Source: Chrysochromulina parva
Taxonomy: Eukaryota; Haptophyta; Prymnesiales; Chrysochromulinaceae
Assembly (NCBI GenBank): GCA_002887195.1
Contig: PJAB01000875.1
Coordinates: 1-19,552, forward strand
Direction of reading: 5' to 3'
Length of the DNA stretch: 19,552 nt
Within the stretch, counting starts at the first letter, position 1, and each line of letters opens with the position of its first letter. Shown here piece after piece: positions 1 to 8,259 of this stretch. The translations under genes and the position numbers were made by a program. The notes beneath the pieces were generated by a model. It saw only the letters and a program-made list of their open reading frames with translations. It did no database searches and was not told where the DNA came from.

Positions 1-252
1 TGCTGCACCGCTGACGCCGCCGCGGCGGCGGCCGCTTCGCAGCGCTCCCTCAGCTCGCACTCCAGCCGCGCCTCCGTCGCCTCGTGCTCAAGACGCCGCT
101 GCTGCAGCTGCCGCTCGAGGTGTGCCTCTGCAGCCGCGTGAAGACGACAGCGGTGACCGCGCCGATCGGGAACAGTGCAAGTCTCGCTCTAGCCGAGCGT
201 TCAGCTTGCGATCGGCGTCCTCGCGCTCGGACGACGCGAGCTCCTGGTCCAT
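1..252 (-). CDS. Fragment of a coiled-coil protein, cut by the window edge
   Basis: On the minus strand an ATG at 252 opens a frame beginning MDQELASSEREDADRK, rich in E, R, D and L. A second frame, open from about 190 down to base 1, reads HLERQLQQRRLEHEATEA followed by an alanine run, again typical of a long charged helix or coiled coil. The two frames differ, so they would have to be joined by an intron or a frameshift somewhere around 140-200. I could not find a splice pair that joins them in phase without a stop. The gene would continue beyond the left edge and be divergent from the adenylation-domain gene. No function can be named. Amino-acid character alone supports it, so it could also be chance in GC-rich DNA or a decayed gene. 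Confidence 0.3.
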
Positions 253-582
253 CGGCACGCCTCAGCGCTCAACAACTTCGAGTGTCGTTACATGTACATT
301 CGTGCGGTGCCTGATTACCATGAAACAGTTTTGTCCGACGAGCACGCGACCCTTCCCTTCCGTGAATTCACTGTCTTGCCGAAACCCGACACAATTGTCT
401 TGCCGAAACTCGGAAAAACTACGACGAAAAGTGCAGACGTAGATGATGGCGACTTTGCTGCTGCAGATTCACAGCCTTGCCGGCGATCTGACCCCTGCCG
501 AGCGCGCCGCACTCATCTGCGACGAAGCGTATTGGAAGCGACTCTGTCAAAAGCTGCACGTCGGCTGCTGCTGAAGTCCGCG
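253..582. promoter_or_regulatory. Intergenic/5' region between divergent genes
   Basis: This stretch lies between a possible minus-strand start at 252 and the plus-strand adenylation-domain gene. It is less GC-rich than the coding DNA around it. It holds the palindrome TACATGTA (289-296), also found at 8598 and 8958, and a short direct repeat of 'cttgccgaaac' near 375-410. A 43-codon open frame (443-574) lies just upstream of the chosen start at 583. The frame of the main gene is open from an ATG at 292, but its translation between 292 and 582 does not look like protein. Confidence 0.4.
443..574 (+). CDS. Short 43-codon ORF upstream of the adenylation gene (uORF or displaced exon)
   Basis: Two ATGs in tandem (443, 446) open a 43-residue frame ending in TGA at 572-574, 8 nt before the ATG at 583 and in a different frame from the main gene. 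The peptide contains LTPAERAALICDEAYWKRL, which looks like real protein; a 'DEAYWKRLC' pattern resembles the end of F-box motifs. It may be a regulatory upstream ORF. It may instead be the true N-terminus, displaced by a frameshift or an unrecognised intron. It is too short for a family call. Confidence 0.3.
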   Translation: MMATLLLQIHSLAGDLTPAERAALICDEAYWKRLCQKLHVGCC

Positions 583-3500
583 ATGACGCCTGAAGCCCCT
601 GAGGCTCCTTCCGAGGAGTGGGGATGGTCTCGAACGGCCTTGGAGCGCTTCAGCGCGCGGACGGCCCTCACTTGGGTCGATGCCTCGGTGAGGCCCGTGA
701 ATGCACGCTCCGTGACTTACGCATCGCTCGTTGCATGCGCGTCCAAGGTGACCGATCTCATCCGTCGTCTGGATGACGAAACGCCTGCCTCGTCGCCGAT
801 CGCATTATGCCTCGACAATGGCCTAAGCTTCGTCACGTGCATGCTCGGCGCTCTGTGGGCGGGTCACCCCTTCATGCCCGTGGCGATCGACCCGCAGGTG
901 ATCCAGATGCAGATGCTCGGCATGCTGGCCCAGATGCATGTGAAGATCCTCTTCTGTGCCCCCGAGCTCGCGCCCGCCGTGCAGGCCGTCGTCGCACGGT
1001 GCGCGCACCCCGTGCACGTGTGCGTGCTCGACGACGACGAAGTCCTCTTTCCCGCCAAGGCGCGGCACTGCATGGCCCTGGCGCGTTCACTGTACGGGGC
1101 ATACAGTGACGCGCCGGTGCTGCCCGCGCTGCCACGAGCGCGTTGCCACGAGCGCGTGTGCACGTTCCACACCTCGGGTACTACGGGTACGCCCAAACCG
1201 ATCCACAACAGTCACGCCGAGTGGGCCGCGTTCGTACGAGCCGCCGCGGCGGCGTATCACATGACGGCGGACTCTCGTGTCTTCGTCGCGACCTCCCATA
1301 TCTTCGACCCGTCGGCAGGTCTCACCTTTGCCGCACTCGCTCTGGGCGCGTCGGCATGCCTCGCGCCGTGGGCGCACACGCTCACCGAGCTGCGCGCCTC
1401 GATCGAGCTGACGCACGCAACCCATGCGTGCTCGACACCGTCCGTTTGGGAGCTGTATGAATTAGGTATGCATCACGCCGCCGACGACGACGACGCGCAA
1501 CACACCGCCGCCACCACCGCCGCGCATCACGCCTCCGCCTCCGCCTCCGCCTCCGCCTCAACCACCGCCACCGCCACCGCCACCGCCACCGCCACCGCCA
1601 CGCTGCCACACGCCGCCGCCTCTGGCACACCCTCTGGCACGCCCCGCGACTCTGAGCCCAAATTGGGCGACTCGCCCATATTAGGCAATCTGACGCCGTC
1701 GTTGACGTTGCAGACGGTGATGCTCGGGGGGGAACCGATGCCTGTTGCGCTGGTACGCCGTTGGCTTCGGCGCGGCGTGCGGCTCATCAACACGTACGGC
1801 ACGACAGAGGCCACCGTGTACCAAGCGACGCACGAAATCCCACAGGACGTGGCTGAGCTTGACGAGGAAACCATCCGCGAGCACGCTCATACCATCGGCG
1901 TCCCATTTGAGGGCATCCAGATGAGCGTGATTCGGTGCGCCGATGATGACGAGGGCCATCAAGAAGCTGGAGGGATGGCAAGAGCAATGGGCAGCGTTGG
2001 TACCGTCCAGGCAGCAGCTGCGGAGCAGGCGGGGGAAGAGGCGGAGGCGAGGGGGGGGCTAGTCGAGCTTGTGCTGCATGGGGTCCAGGTCGACGGCGGA
2101 AGCGCGGCGGGATTTCGCACCGGCGACCTCGTCCGTCGGTCAGTATCGGGTCAGTGGCTCTTTGCAGGGCGCGCGGATCGACAGGTCAAGCTCGACGGGC
2201 GGCGCATCGAGCTCGGCCCGATTGAAGAAGTCATCAGTCGTAGGATGCGCCCGCTTGTGCAGCGGACGGTCGTGCAGCTCGTAGGCTCCCCTCGCCGCTT
2301 GCATGCCTTCTGTCAGCTCGAGCAACCAGAGTCTCTCGGAGCTGCCTCTGGCGAGCTGGCAATGGCGCACGCCGCGACGGTGCGTCAGCTCTGCGCGCTC
2401 GAGCTGCCGCGCTACTTGGTCCCCGCCGGTGTCACGTTCCTAGAGCGACTACCCGTGACTCCCACAGGAAAGCTAGATCAACGGACCCTTGCGCTCCTGC
2501 ACGAGCGCCAGTGCTCCTTGGCCGCCAGCGCGGAGCTTTGTGCGCGCTCCGAGGAATCCGCCCGTGACGGCGTGTGGTCACCAGACGGCAGCTGGCTGCA
2601 CACAGTTGCATGCTGCTGGGCTGCGGAGCTTGGCTTGCCGCTAAGCCGGCTGAGTGCGCGCTCCAACTTCCAACGGCTGAGCGGCAACTCGCTCGTGGCG
2701 CTTCGCATTGGCTCACGGCTCTGGCAGCAGCGCGTGTCATGCCGGGCGGAGCTTGGAGGTGACCGAATTTGTCACTCGGAGTTTGGAGGCGCCTTTGGAG
2801 AGCGGATGGGCGTCTTTGCGCCGATCACTCTGCTGACTACGCCGGTGCTCGAGGAGTACGCTCAGGCTACGGCGCCTGCCGCGTCGGAAGCTGCCTTCGA
2901 TGAAGCTCCCTCGACGGAGGAGGTGGTTTCAATACCCCTCGACGAAGCTCCCTCGACAGAGGAGGTGGATTCAATACCCCTCGACGAAGCTCCCTCGACG
3001 GAGGAGGTGGTTTCAATACCCCTCGACGAAGCTCCCTCGACAGAGGAGGTGGATTCAATACCCCTCGACGAAGCTCCCTCGACGGAGGAGGTGGTTTCAA
3101 TACCGGTGGCCGCTGCTCGGCCCACGCAGCTAGGGTCGTGCTCGGCCGACCCTAACTCTGCCGTCCGTCCGTCCTCGAGCTCATCGGAGATCGATGAGCT
3201 CGCGGGTCAGGCAGTGAGCCTGGACGCGGTCGCACTGCTGCGCCTGCTCCTGCTGCAGCACGACTACACGCACACGGTCGACAATGACCTTCTCATCGCC
3301 GCAGCGCGATCGAGCTCGAACGGTTGCGCGGAGCTACTGCTGCAGCACGGTGCCTCACCCAACGCCATAGGGTTTGGTGCCTTGACGGCCCTGCACTTGG
3401 CCTTGCAGCGCCGGAACACGGTACTCGCGCAGCTCCTGCTGATGACCTCTGATTGCATGCTGATTGCCACTAATTGCCTCCTCGAGGCAGGTACTCGCGC

Positions 3501-4215
3501 AGCTCCTGCTGATGACCTCTGATTGCATGCTGATTGCCACTAATTGCCTCCTCGAGGCAGGTACTCGCGCAGCTCCTGCTGATGACCTTTGATTGCATGC
3601 TGATTGCCACTAATTGCCTCCTCGAGGCAGGTACTCGCGCAGCTCCTGCTGAGCAGCCGGGCCGACGTGCGTGCGACGGACGAGAATCAGCAGACGGTGC
3701 TGCACCATGCTGCCCGTGCGGGAGGTGACGCGCTCTGCTTTGAGATGCTCCTCCGAAGCTATGCGGCAAGTACGTCCGAACCTGGAACACCTGGAGCAGC
3801 AGAGGCCGCAGAGACGGCAGAGACGGCAAGTGTGGCCGAGGTGCGGGCCGAAGCGCCGGAGCCTGGCATCGGTCGTGTCAGTAGTCACACAGGCACACAT
3901 TCGCATTCACACGTCGATCATGAGGCGTGTGGGCGGCTGGACAAGTGGGGGCGACTGCCACTGCACTGGGCGATCGTCAACGGCCATCGAGACGCGATGG
4001 TGGCGCTCGTCGAGGCGGGCAGCAACGTGTGGCTCCGAGACTTTCAGCATCAGTCGTCGATGGACTTGGCCGAGGAGAGAGCGATGTGCCGCGAGTGGTT
4101 GAATGGGTCCGGCAACGATGGCGGGAGGTGCGATCAGCTCACTCTCTCGATGCTCAAGCTGATGGCTGGTGGTGCGGATGCTGCCACGGCAGTGCGGTGC
4201 GAGACAAAGGTGTGA
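583..4215 (+). CDS. AASDH-like adenylation-carrier-ankyrin fusion protein
   Basis: Probable acyl/aminoacyl-adenylating enzyme: it would activate a carboxylic or amino acid with ATP and load it onto its own phosphopantetheine arm. Adenylation core motifs appear in order: TSGTTGTPK (1171-1197), NTYGTTEATV (1789-1818), GFRTGDLV (2110-2133), GRADRQVKLDGRR within 2167-2226, and TPTGKLD with the catalytic-type lysine at 2470-2472. A carrier domain follows, with LSGNSL and the candidate attachment serine at 2689-2691. Next come a 14-residue repeat (2899-3105) and ankyrin-like repeats (e.g. 'TALHLALQRRN', 'TVLHHAARAGG', 'LPLHWAIVNGH') up to the stop. The adenylation domain most resembles the AASDH/ACSF4 family, which normally ends in a beta-propeller, not ankyrins. 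Likely exons are 583-1465, 1685-3420 and 3631-4215, giving 1067 residues. The start at 583 was chosen because sequence upstream of it is not protein-like; 292 is the alternative. The substrate is unknown. Confidence 0.8.
1466..1684 (+). other. Probable in-frame intron, low-complexity, stop-free
   Basis: An AG|GTATGC donor at 1465/1466 and a TTAG|GC acceptor at 1684/1685 are both phase 1. Removing the 219 bp joins '...WELYEL-G' to 'NLTPSLTLQTVMLGGE', which matches the spacing expected between these adenylation motifs. The excised part is mostly GCCTCC and ACCGCC hexamer runs (about 1533-1605) that would otherwise insert a D/H/A/S/T-rich stretch into the catalytic core. It is a multiple of three with no stop, so retention would also give a readable protein. 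Confidence 0.6.
2899..3105 (+). repeat. Tandem 42-bp repeat encoding DEAPSTEEV[V/D]SIPL, five copies
   Basis: Units start at 2899, 2941, 2983, 3025 and 3067, the last slightly incomplete. V and D versions alternate (VDVDV), giving an 84-bp higher-order unit, so the array probably grew by duplicating pairs. It forms an acidic, proline/serine linker between the carrier and ankyrin regions. Each unit contains GAGGAG|GTGG, an AG|GT junction. Confidence 0.95.
3421..3630 (+). repeat. Intron made of three tandem 70-bp intron units (introner-like)
   Basis: Units at 3421-3490, 3491-3560 and 3561-3630 are identical except for one base in the third (gaccttTg). Each begins GTACTCGCGC and ends GAGGCAG. 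The exon after 3630 starts with the same 22 nt (gtactcgcgcagctcctgct plus ga), so the donor-side sequence duplicates the downstream exon. Splicing ACG|GT...CAG|GTACTC (phase 0, 210 bp) joins 'LALQRRNT' to 'VLAQLLLSSRADV' and completes an ankyrin repeat; retention gives a stop at 3520-3522. The remaining 48 bp per unit contain CTCTGATTGC, GCTGATTGCC and ACTAATTGCC, all with CTRAY-like branch-point matches. Confidence 0.85.
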
Positions 4216-4516
4216 GTTGAGCTTTCGTATCGTAGATAGGTAACCTCAACAGGATTACATATGAAATAACGTGAATGCGTGTCCGTGTCGCGTGTGTTGT
4301 CTGTTCCTGTTCGCTGTTGAATCCTTCGATCATGGATCAATACGAAAAATCGTGCGAACGTCGAACGAGCCGTTTCACAGGATTGTGGCGGCGCAACGAG
4401 CGTTCACACACGCCACCAGACAGATAAGACCCCAGTGCGCGGGGGGGCCGCGACGAAACTTTACGCGAGACGAAAAAGTAGTGCGACCACGCAAATTTCG
4501 TCAAGCACGCTTTTTT
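4216..4516 (+). promoter_or_regulatory. Intergenic region upstream of the cysteine protease
   Basis: About 300 bp between the stop of the adenylation gene and the protease start. It is comparatively AT-rich and has no convincing open frame or TATA box. It must hold the 3' end of the first gene and the promoter of the second. The protease frame is open upstream of 4517 but has no ATG and no protein-like sequence there. Confidence 0.4.
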
Positions 4517-5747
4517 ATGCTCGTTCTGTATACCCCTGTTGTCGCCTCCGTGATGTGGTCCGCCGCAACGGCAGGGCCGCCAGACTTCTCCAACGTCAGC
4601 TACGCCGACTTTCAGCACCAGTACGGCCGCGAGCCCTATGCCCTCCTCGGTGGCCTCAACCGTGAGGCGCTGTTTGAGGAGAACAAGAAGAAGGTGCTTG
4701 CGCAGAATGTCAAGTACGCAGCCGGCGATTCAACATGGTGGGCGGCCATCAACGAGTATGCCGATTGGACGGACGCCGAGTTTGCCTCGCAGAAGACCAG
4801 CCGCAGCCCCATCCTCGGCAACCTCAAGGCATCCGGCCGCGCACTGGTCGAGGAGCGCGCCAACAACCCTGCTGCCTTTGACTGGCGCACCCGTTCGCCT
4901 TCCATCACGACGCCCGTGAAGAACCAGGCCTCTTGCGGCTCGTGCTGGGCCTTCGCGAGCACTGCCGTGCTCGAAAGCCACTACGCACTGTATGCCAAGT
5001 CCAAGGGCCTTCTCGTCCTCGCACCGCAAACGCTCGTCAACTGCGCCCCCAACAATCTCCACTGCGGCGGCACCGGCGGATGCGAGGGCTCGATCCCGGA
5101 GCTCGCGTTCAACGTAAGGAGATCGCAGTCGAACCACTCCCTTGCGCGCTCCTGACTCATCGGTGACGCCAGCGCTCACCACGGCGCTCGCGTTCGACTG
5201 CTCCTCGCCGAGCGATGCGCGCGCGTCTCCGCAGTACACGATCGCACACGGCATTGCTCTCGAGAGTGACCTGCCGTACGAGGCGCACGACGAGCCGTGC
5301 GACGAGTCCGTGCCCAAGGCGGTCACGGCCACCTCGTACGTCAAGCTCCCCGAGAACTCGGGAGCTGCACTCGAGATCGCGATCTCGACCGTTGGACCGA
5401 TCGCCGTCAACGTGGCCGCAAACTGGAAAATCTACGGCGGCGGCATCTTCTCGGGGGGCTGCGACACGAACGCATGCACGCTCAACCACGTGGTGGTGGC
5501 CGAGGGCTATTCGCAGCCGGGTGCGACCGACCCGGAGGGTTACTGGACCATCCGCAACTCGTGGGGCGAGGGGTGGGGCGAGAAGGGCTACATTCGACTC
5601 TCTCGAAAGTTCGATAACACCACGTTCGTGGACACGGACCCGGCCTCGGGCGTGGCGTGTATGCCCTTCCCGCGCACTCAGATCGTCGGTGGCGAGTCAG
5701 GCCTCCTCTTCGACATGAGCTACCCGACCGGCATGAAGGATGCGTGA
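4517..5747 (+). CDS. Secreted/lysosomal papain-family (C1A) cysteine protease
   Basis: A cathepsin-L-like endopeptidase made as a preproenzyme. The first in-frame ATG (4517) gives a hydrophobic signal peptide (MLVLYTPVVASVMWSAATAG). Residues from about 25 to 90 form an inhibitory propeptide (I29-like: 'EENKKKVLAQN', 'INEYADWT'), and the mature enzyme starts near 'AFDWRT'. Catalytic residues are all present: oxyanion Gln about 137 and Cys about 143 in NQASCGSCWAFA (Cys codon 4943-4945), His about 284 in TLNHVVV (5487-5489) and Asn about 307 in RNSWGEGWGEKGY (5556-5558). Exons 4517-5113 and 5235-5747 give 369 residues, a normal length for the family. It acts in the secretory or vacuolar pathway; physiological substrates are unknown. 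Confidence 0.92.
5114..5234 (+). other. Ordinary spliceosomal intron in the protease gene
   Basis: Donor AAC|GTAAGG, acceptor CCGCAG|TAC, phase 0, 121 bp, with an in-frame stop (TGA at about 5153). Splicing gives 'ELAFN-YTIAHGI', the expected papain-family sequence after the GCEGS region. It carries no downstream-exon duplication or TCTGAT repeats, so it serves as a contrast to the unusual introns in this window. Confidence 0.85.
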
Positions 5748-6357
5748 AACAAAGACTCACACAGAGGCAGAAAAGGTTGCGAAAAATATTCTCGCAGGAC
5801 TCTCGCACGCAGAGTTGCCAGTTGGCCCCGAGGGTTTAACACGGAGGCGGTCAATCCATGCGGAACCCGGTCTTTTCTACTGTTTTCAGCGATGAAAAGT
5901 ATCGCGTAGTACTACGGCTACGCTACCGTCGGTATGAGTAACTCAGTATCAACCAATCAAGTAACTAATCAAGAGAGAAGAGTCGCAACCGAACGGAGGG
6001 GTAACGGTACCCGGGCTCGCCCGCGCGAGATACTTCCGAGACTTCAAGTCTGCCGGAGCAAGCGGCGGACCAGCGGAGGCCGTCCGGACGAGACCGTCGC
6101 GTATGGGCGATCTGTATTATATAAAGTCAAGAGTAAGTGGAAGCGTACCGTAAGATCTTAATAACAGTCTTGCTCAGGTGAGTTGTGACCGTCTCGAGCG
6201 GTCGGCGGTGCGTCGTCCGTGTTCCGGCCGAATAGGGATCGGCCACTCCAAGATGTGTCCGAGATGTGGGTCCGAGATGTGTCCGAATAGGGATCGGCCA
6301 CTCCGACACATCGTCGAGCAGCGTCCGTCCGGGACGCACAGTGCTTTGAATCAAGCC
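5748..6357. other. Convergent intergenic region with a duplicated 22-bp segment
   Basis: This lies between the protease stop and the stop of the minus-strand Sfi1-like gene. The sequence is AT-richer from 5880 to 5980. A perfect 22-bp direct repeat (ccgaatagggatcggccact plus cc) lies at 6228-6249 and 6283-6304, with 'cgagatgtg[g]gtccgagatgtgtccg' between. A TATATAAAG is at 6118-6125, followed by a GTAAGT donor-like site (6131-6136) and a CTCAG|GTGAG acceptor-like site near 6176. No coding frame is convincing. Confidence 0.4.
6118..6125 (+). promoter_or_regulatory. TATA-box-like element
   Basis: TATATAAA in the context 'attatataaag', sharing the 10-mer attatataaa with 8926-8935. No clear plus-strand gene lies downstream, so it could be fortuitous or drive a non-coding transcript. 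Confidence 0.2.
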
Positions 6358-8259
6358 TCAACTGATGATGGTGATGCGCCTTCGCTGCGGGGTGATTGTG
6401 GGCCGAGGGTCCAGCTCCGATGGTGGGGGCAGCTTAGGTGTGGGGAGCTCAGATGGGAGCATCTGTGGAAGCATCTGTGGGAGGATGGCGTCTGATTGCG
6501 TCTGATTGCGTCTGATAGCCTCACTCATCAGATGGCCTCCCTCATTAAGCATCTGCGGAAGGATGGTGTCTGATTGCGTCTGATTGCGTCTGATAGCCTC
6601 ACTCATCGGATGGCCTCCCTCATCAGGCATCTGTGGAAGGATAGTGACGCGCCTCCTCTGCGACCGAACAGGCATCGAGGGATGAGGGAGCAGCGCCGGC
6701 GGTGGCGGCGGCGCAGGTGGTGGCAGTGCGCCAGCGCTCAACGTGACGGTGCCAACGGTCGTGGCGGGCCGTGGCAGCAGAGCTGGTGACCACGCAGCTG
6801 GTGTCTTCACAGCTGGTGTCTTCACAGCTGGTGTCTTCACAGCTGGTGTCTTCACAGCTGGTGTCTTCACGGCTGGTGTCTTCATGGTCTGCGTCAGCGG
6901 TGGTCCTACCGGTGGAGCGCCGTGTTGGGCATTTGGCGCGCTGACCATGAGCGTACTCAGCGTATCGAGGAGCACATCGCGATCACGCCGCGCCGCATGC
7001 TTCTCACGATCCGCCTGCAGCAAGGCCGCCTGTGTCTTCGCAAGCTCGGCAGATCGGCTAGCGAGCTGGCTCGCGAGATCCTCAAGGCTGGCGAGCTCCG
7101 CAGATCGGCTCGCGAGCACAGCGGTGCGCGCCTCGGCGGCCTCGAGAGTCTCCCGAGATCGGATCTCGGCGCCAATCTCGGCGCCAATCTCGGCGCGCGC
7201 CTCGGCGGCCTCGAGAGTCTCCCGAGCCGATCTCGCGAGCTCGGCGGCCTCGAGTATCTCGGCGTCCATCTCGGCGTCAATCTCTCTCGAATCATGAGCG
7301 CCCTCCCTAAGCTCCTCGCCGATCAATCTGCTCACGACAGCGCTCTCGCGCACGACAGCGCCCTCCCTCAGCTCCTCGCCGAGCAACCTGCGAGCGGCGA
7401 TGGCGAGGCCGTCGGTGGGCAGGGTGCTGCGAGGATGCCGCCGCTCGACGACAGCGCTGCCGCTCGGCGACGTCGGCAGGCTTTCCAAGCTCTCCCGAAG
7501 CTTCATAAAGGGGTGTGCTTTCTCACACCATTGGCTCCATGCAGGGAGGAGTCGGCGCATGTACAGTGCGGCCAATGCGGGTGCGAGGCGCCGCTCCTCA
7601 AGCTTCCGAACTCGAGCGTGCGCGCGTAGCCGACGCAGCGCTCCACGGCAACTGTGGATGCGATATAGGCTAGCGGCGACGTGGCGCTCGATGCCGTTCA
7701 GCAGAACCAGCCGGCACGCCGCTATCCACCTATGGACTGCGCGCTTGCACGCTGCGCACCATCGTAGCCTCTGAGCCTCTTGCGTACTCAATGCGTGCCA
7801 AAGCGCGAGACATCGCAGCGTGGAAAAGCAGCGGCTGACGCGGTGCACGTCCGCCCGTACGACGAGCCGGTCGACAGAGCGAAACGCACGTAGCTTCTGC
7901 AGATTCCTGCGCAGCCACCACTCAGCTGCACTCTCGAGAGCGCTCCGGAGCGCCAGCCGTTTCGAGACGAAGCGTCGCCATTTCGCCCATCGGAGCCGCT
8001 CATCTGTCAACTGGTCAGAGCTCAGCTTGCGCAGACCAGCGAAATTGCGCTCCTCTGGTGGTGCCGGTCTCGACCATCGCTCCACTCGTCGCTGTGCGAA
8101 CACCTTCTTGAAGTGCCGTTCTCGGAAGTGCACCGGGCAGAGCAACTCGCCCGTGCTCGTATCGACGCACGCCAGCGCGCGCTCGACTGGCCGCGCACAT
8201 ACGGCGCAGGTTCCATCCGCAGGGCGCAGCTCTCTGGCGCTCGAGGGCCACATGAGCAT
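6358..8259 (-). CDS. Zinc-motif, Sfi1-like helical and coiled-coil repeat protein
   Basis: The first ATG of a long frame is at 8259 (a second at 8253), giving about 633 residues. The N-terminus has a C-x2-C-x9-C-x9-C-x2-H cluster (C18, C21, C31, C41, H44) that could bind zinc. A basic, Trp/Arg/Leu-rich helical region follows, with spaced tryptophans ('EWWLRRNLQKL', 'VHRWIAACR', 'LPAWSQWCEKA') resembling Sfi1-type centrin-binding repeats. Then come E/A/R-rich coiled coil with internal duplications ('GEELREGA' twice, 'RETLEAAEAR' twice), six KTPAV pentapeptides, a polyproline stretch, and a 26-residue repeat tail ending RRRITIIS. A centrosome or basal-body role is only an inference from the Sfi1-like pattern. 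No intron is needed. Confidence 0.65.
   Translation of the reverse strand: MLMWPSSARELRPADGTCAVCARPVERALACVDTSTGELLCPVHFRERHFKKVFAQRRVERWSRPAPPEERNFAGLRKLSSDQLTDERLRWAKWRRFVSKRLALRSALESAAEWWLRRNLQKLRAFRSVDRLVVRADVHRVSRCFSTLRCLALWHALSTQEAQRLRWCAACKRAVHRWIAACRLVLLNGIERHVAASLYRIHSCRGALRRLRAHARVRKLEERRLAPALAALYMRRLLPAWSQWCEKAHPFMKLRESLESLPTSPSGSAVVERRHPRSTLPTDGLAIAARRLLGEELREGAVVRESAVVSRLIGEELREGAHDSREIDAEMDAEILEAAELARSARETLEAAEARAEIGAEIGAEIRSRETLEAAEARTAVLASRSAELASLEDLASQLASRSAELAKTQAALLQADREKHAARRDRDVLLDTLSTLMVSAPNAQHGAPPVGPPLTQTMKTPAVKTPAVKTPAVKTPAVKTPAVKTPAAWSPALLPRPATTVGTVTLSAGALPPPAPPPPPALLPHPSMPVRSQRRRVTILPQMPDEGGHPMSEAIRRNQTQSDTILPQMLNEGGHLMSEAIRRNQTQSDAILPQMLPQMLPSELPTPKLPPPSELDPRPTITPQRRRITIIS
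6491..6646 (+). repeat. Two tandem 78-bp units carrying the TCTGATTGC module
   Basis: Units 6491-6568 and 6569-6646 on the plus strand each contain three 10-bp TCTGAT units (TCTGATTGCG, TCTGATTGCG, TCTGATAGCC) followed by TCACTCATC. The plus strand closely matches the body of the intron at 11595-11825, but the host gene reads it from the minus strand as a 26-residue repeat (ILPQM...MSEAIRRNQTQSD). The period (78 bp) is nearly that of the intron unit (77 bp), and it is a multiple of three with no stop in the coding frame. Confidence 0.85.
6796..6885 (-). repeat. Six tandem 15-bp units encoding KTPAV
   Basis: The plus-strand unit agctggtgtcttcac repeats at 6796, 6811, 6826, 6841, 6856 and 6871, nearly identical in DNA, so expansion is recent. 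The encoded KTPAV array (last unit KTPAA on one side) is basic and could carry proline-directed phosphorylation sites (TP). Confidence 0.95.

Noticed and set aside
292..582. N-terminal extension of the adenylation gene from the ATG at 292
   Set aside because: The frame is open, but the translation is not protein-like, crosses the intergenic-type region and overlaps the more plausible 443-574 frame.
3421..3630. CRISPR-like reading of the regular 70-bp repeats (and the 77-bp and 42-bp arrays)
   Set aside because: There are no unique spacers; units are head-to-tail and sit at exon boundaries in eukaryotic genes.
4271..4516. Upstream extension of the protease frame
   Set aside because: No ATG in frame before 4517, and the ATG at 4517 gives a good signal peptide.
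6922..7629. Plus-strand open frames within the Sfi1-like gene
   Set aside because: Mirror of the repetitive coiled-coil codons; no independent motifs.
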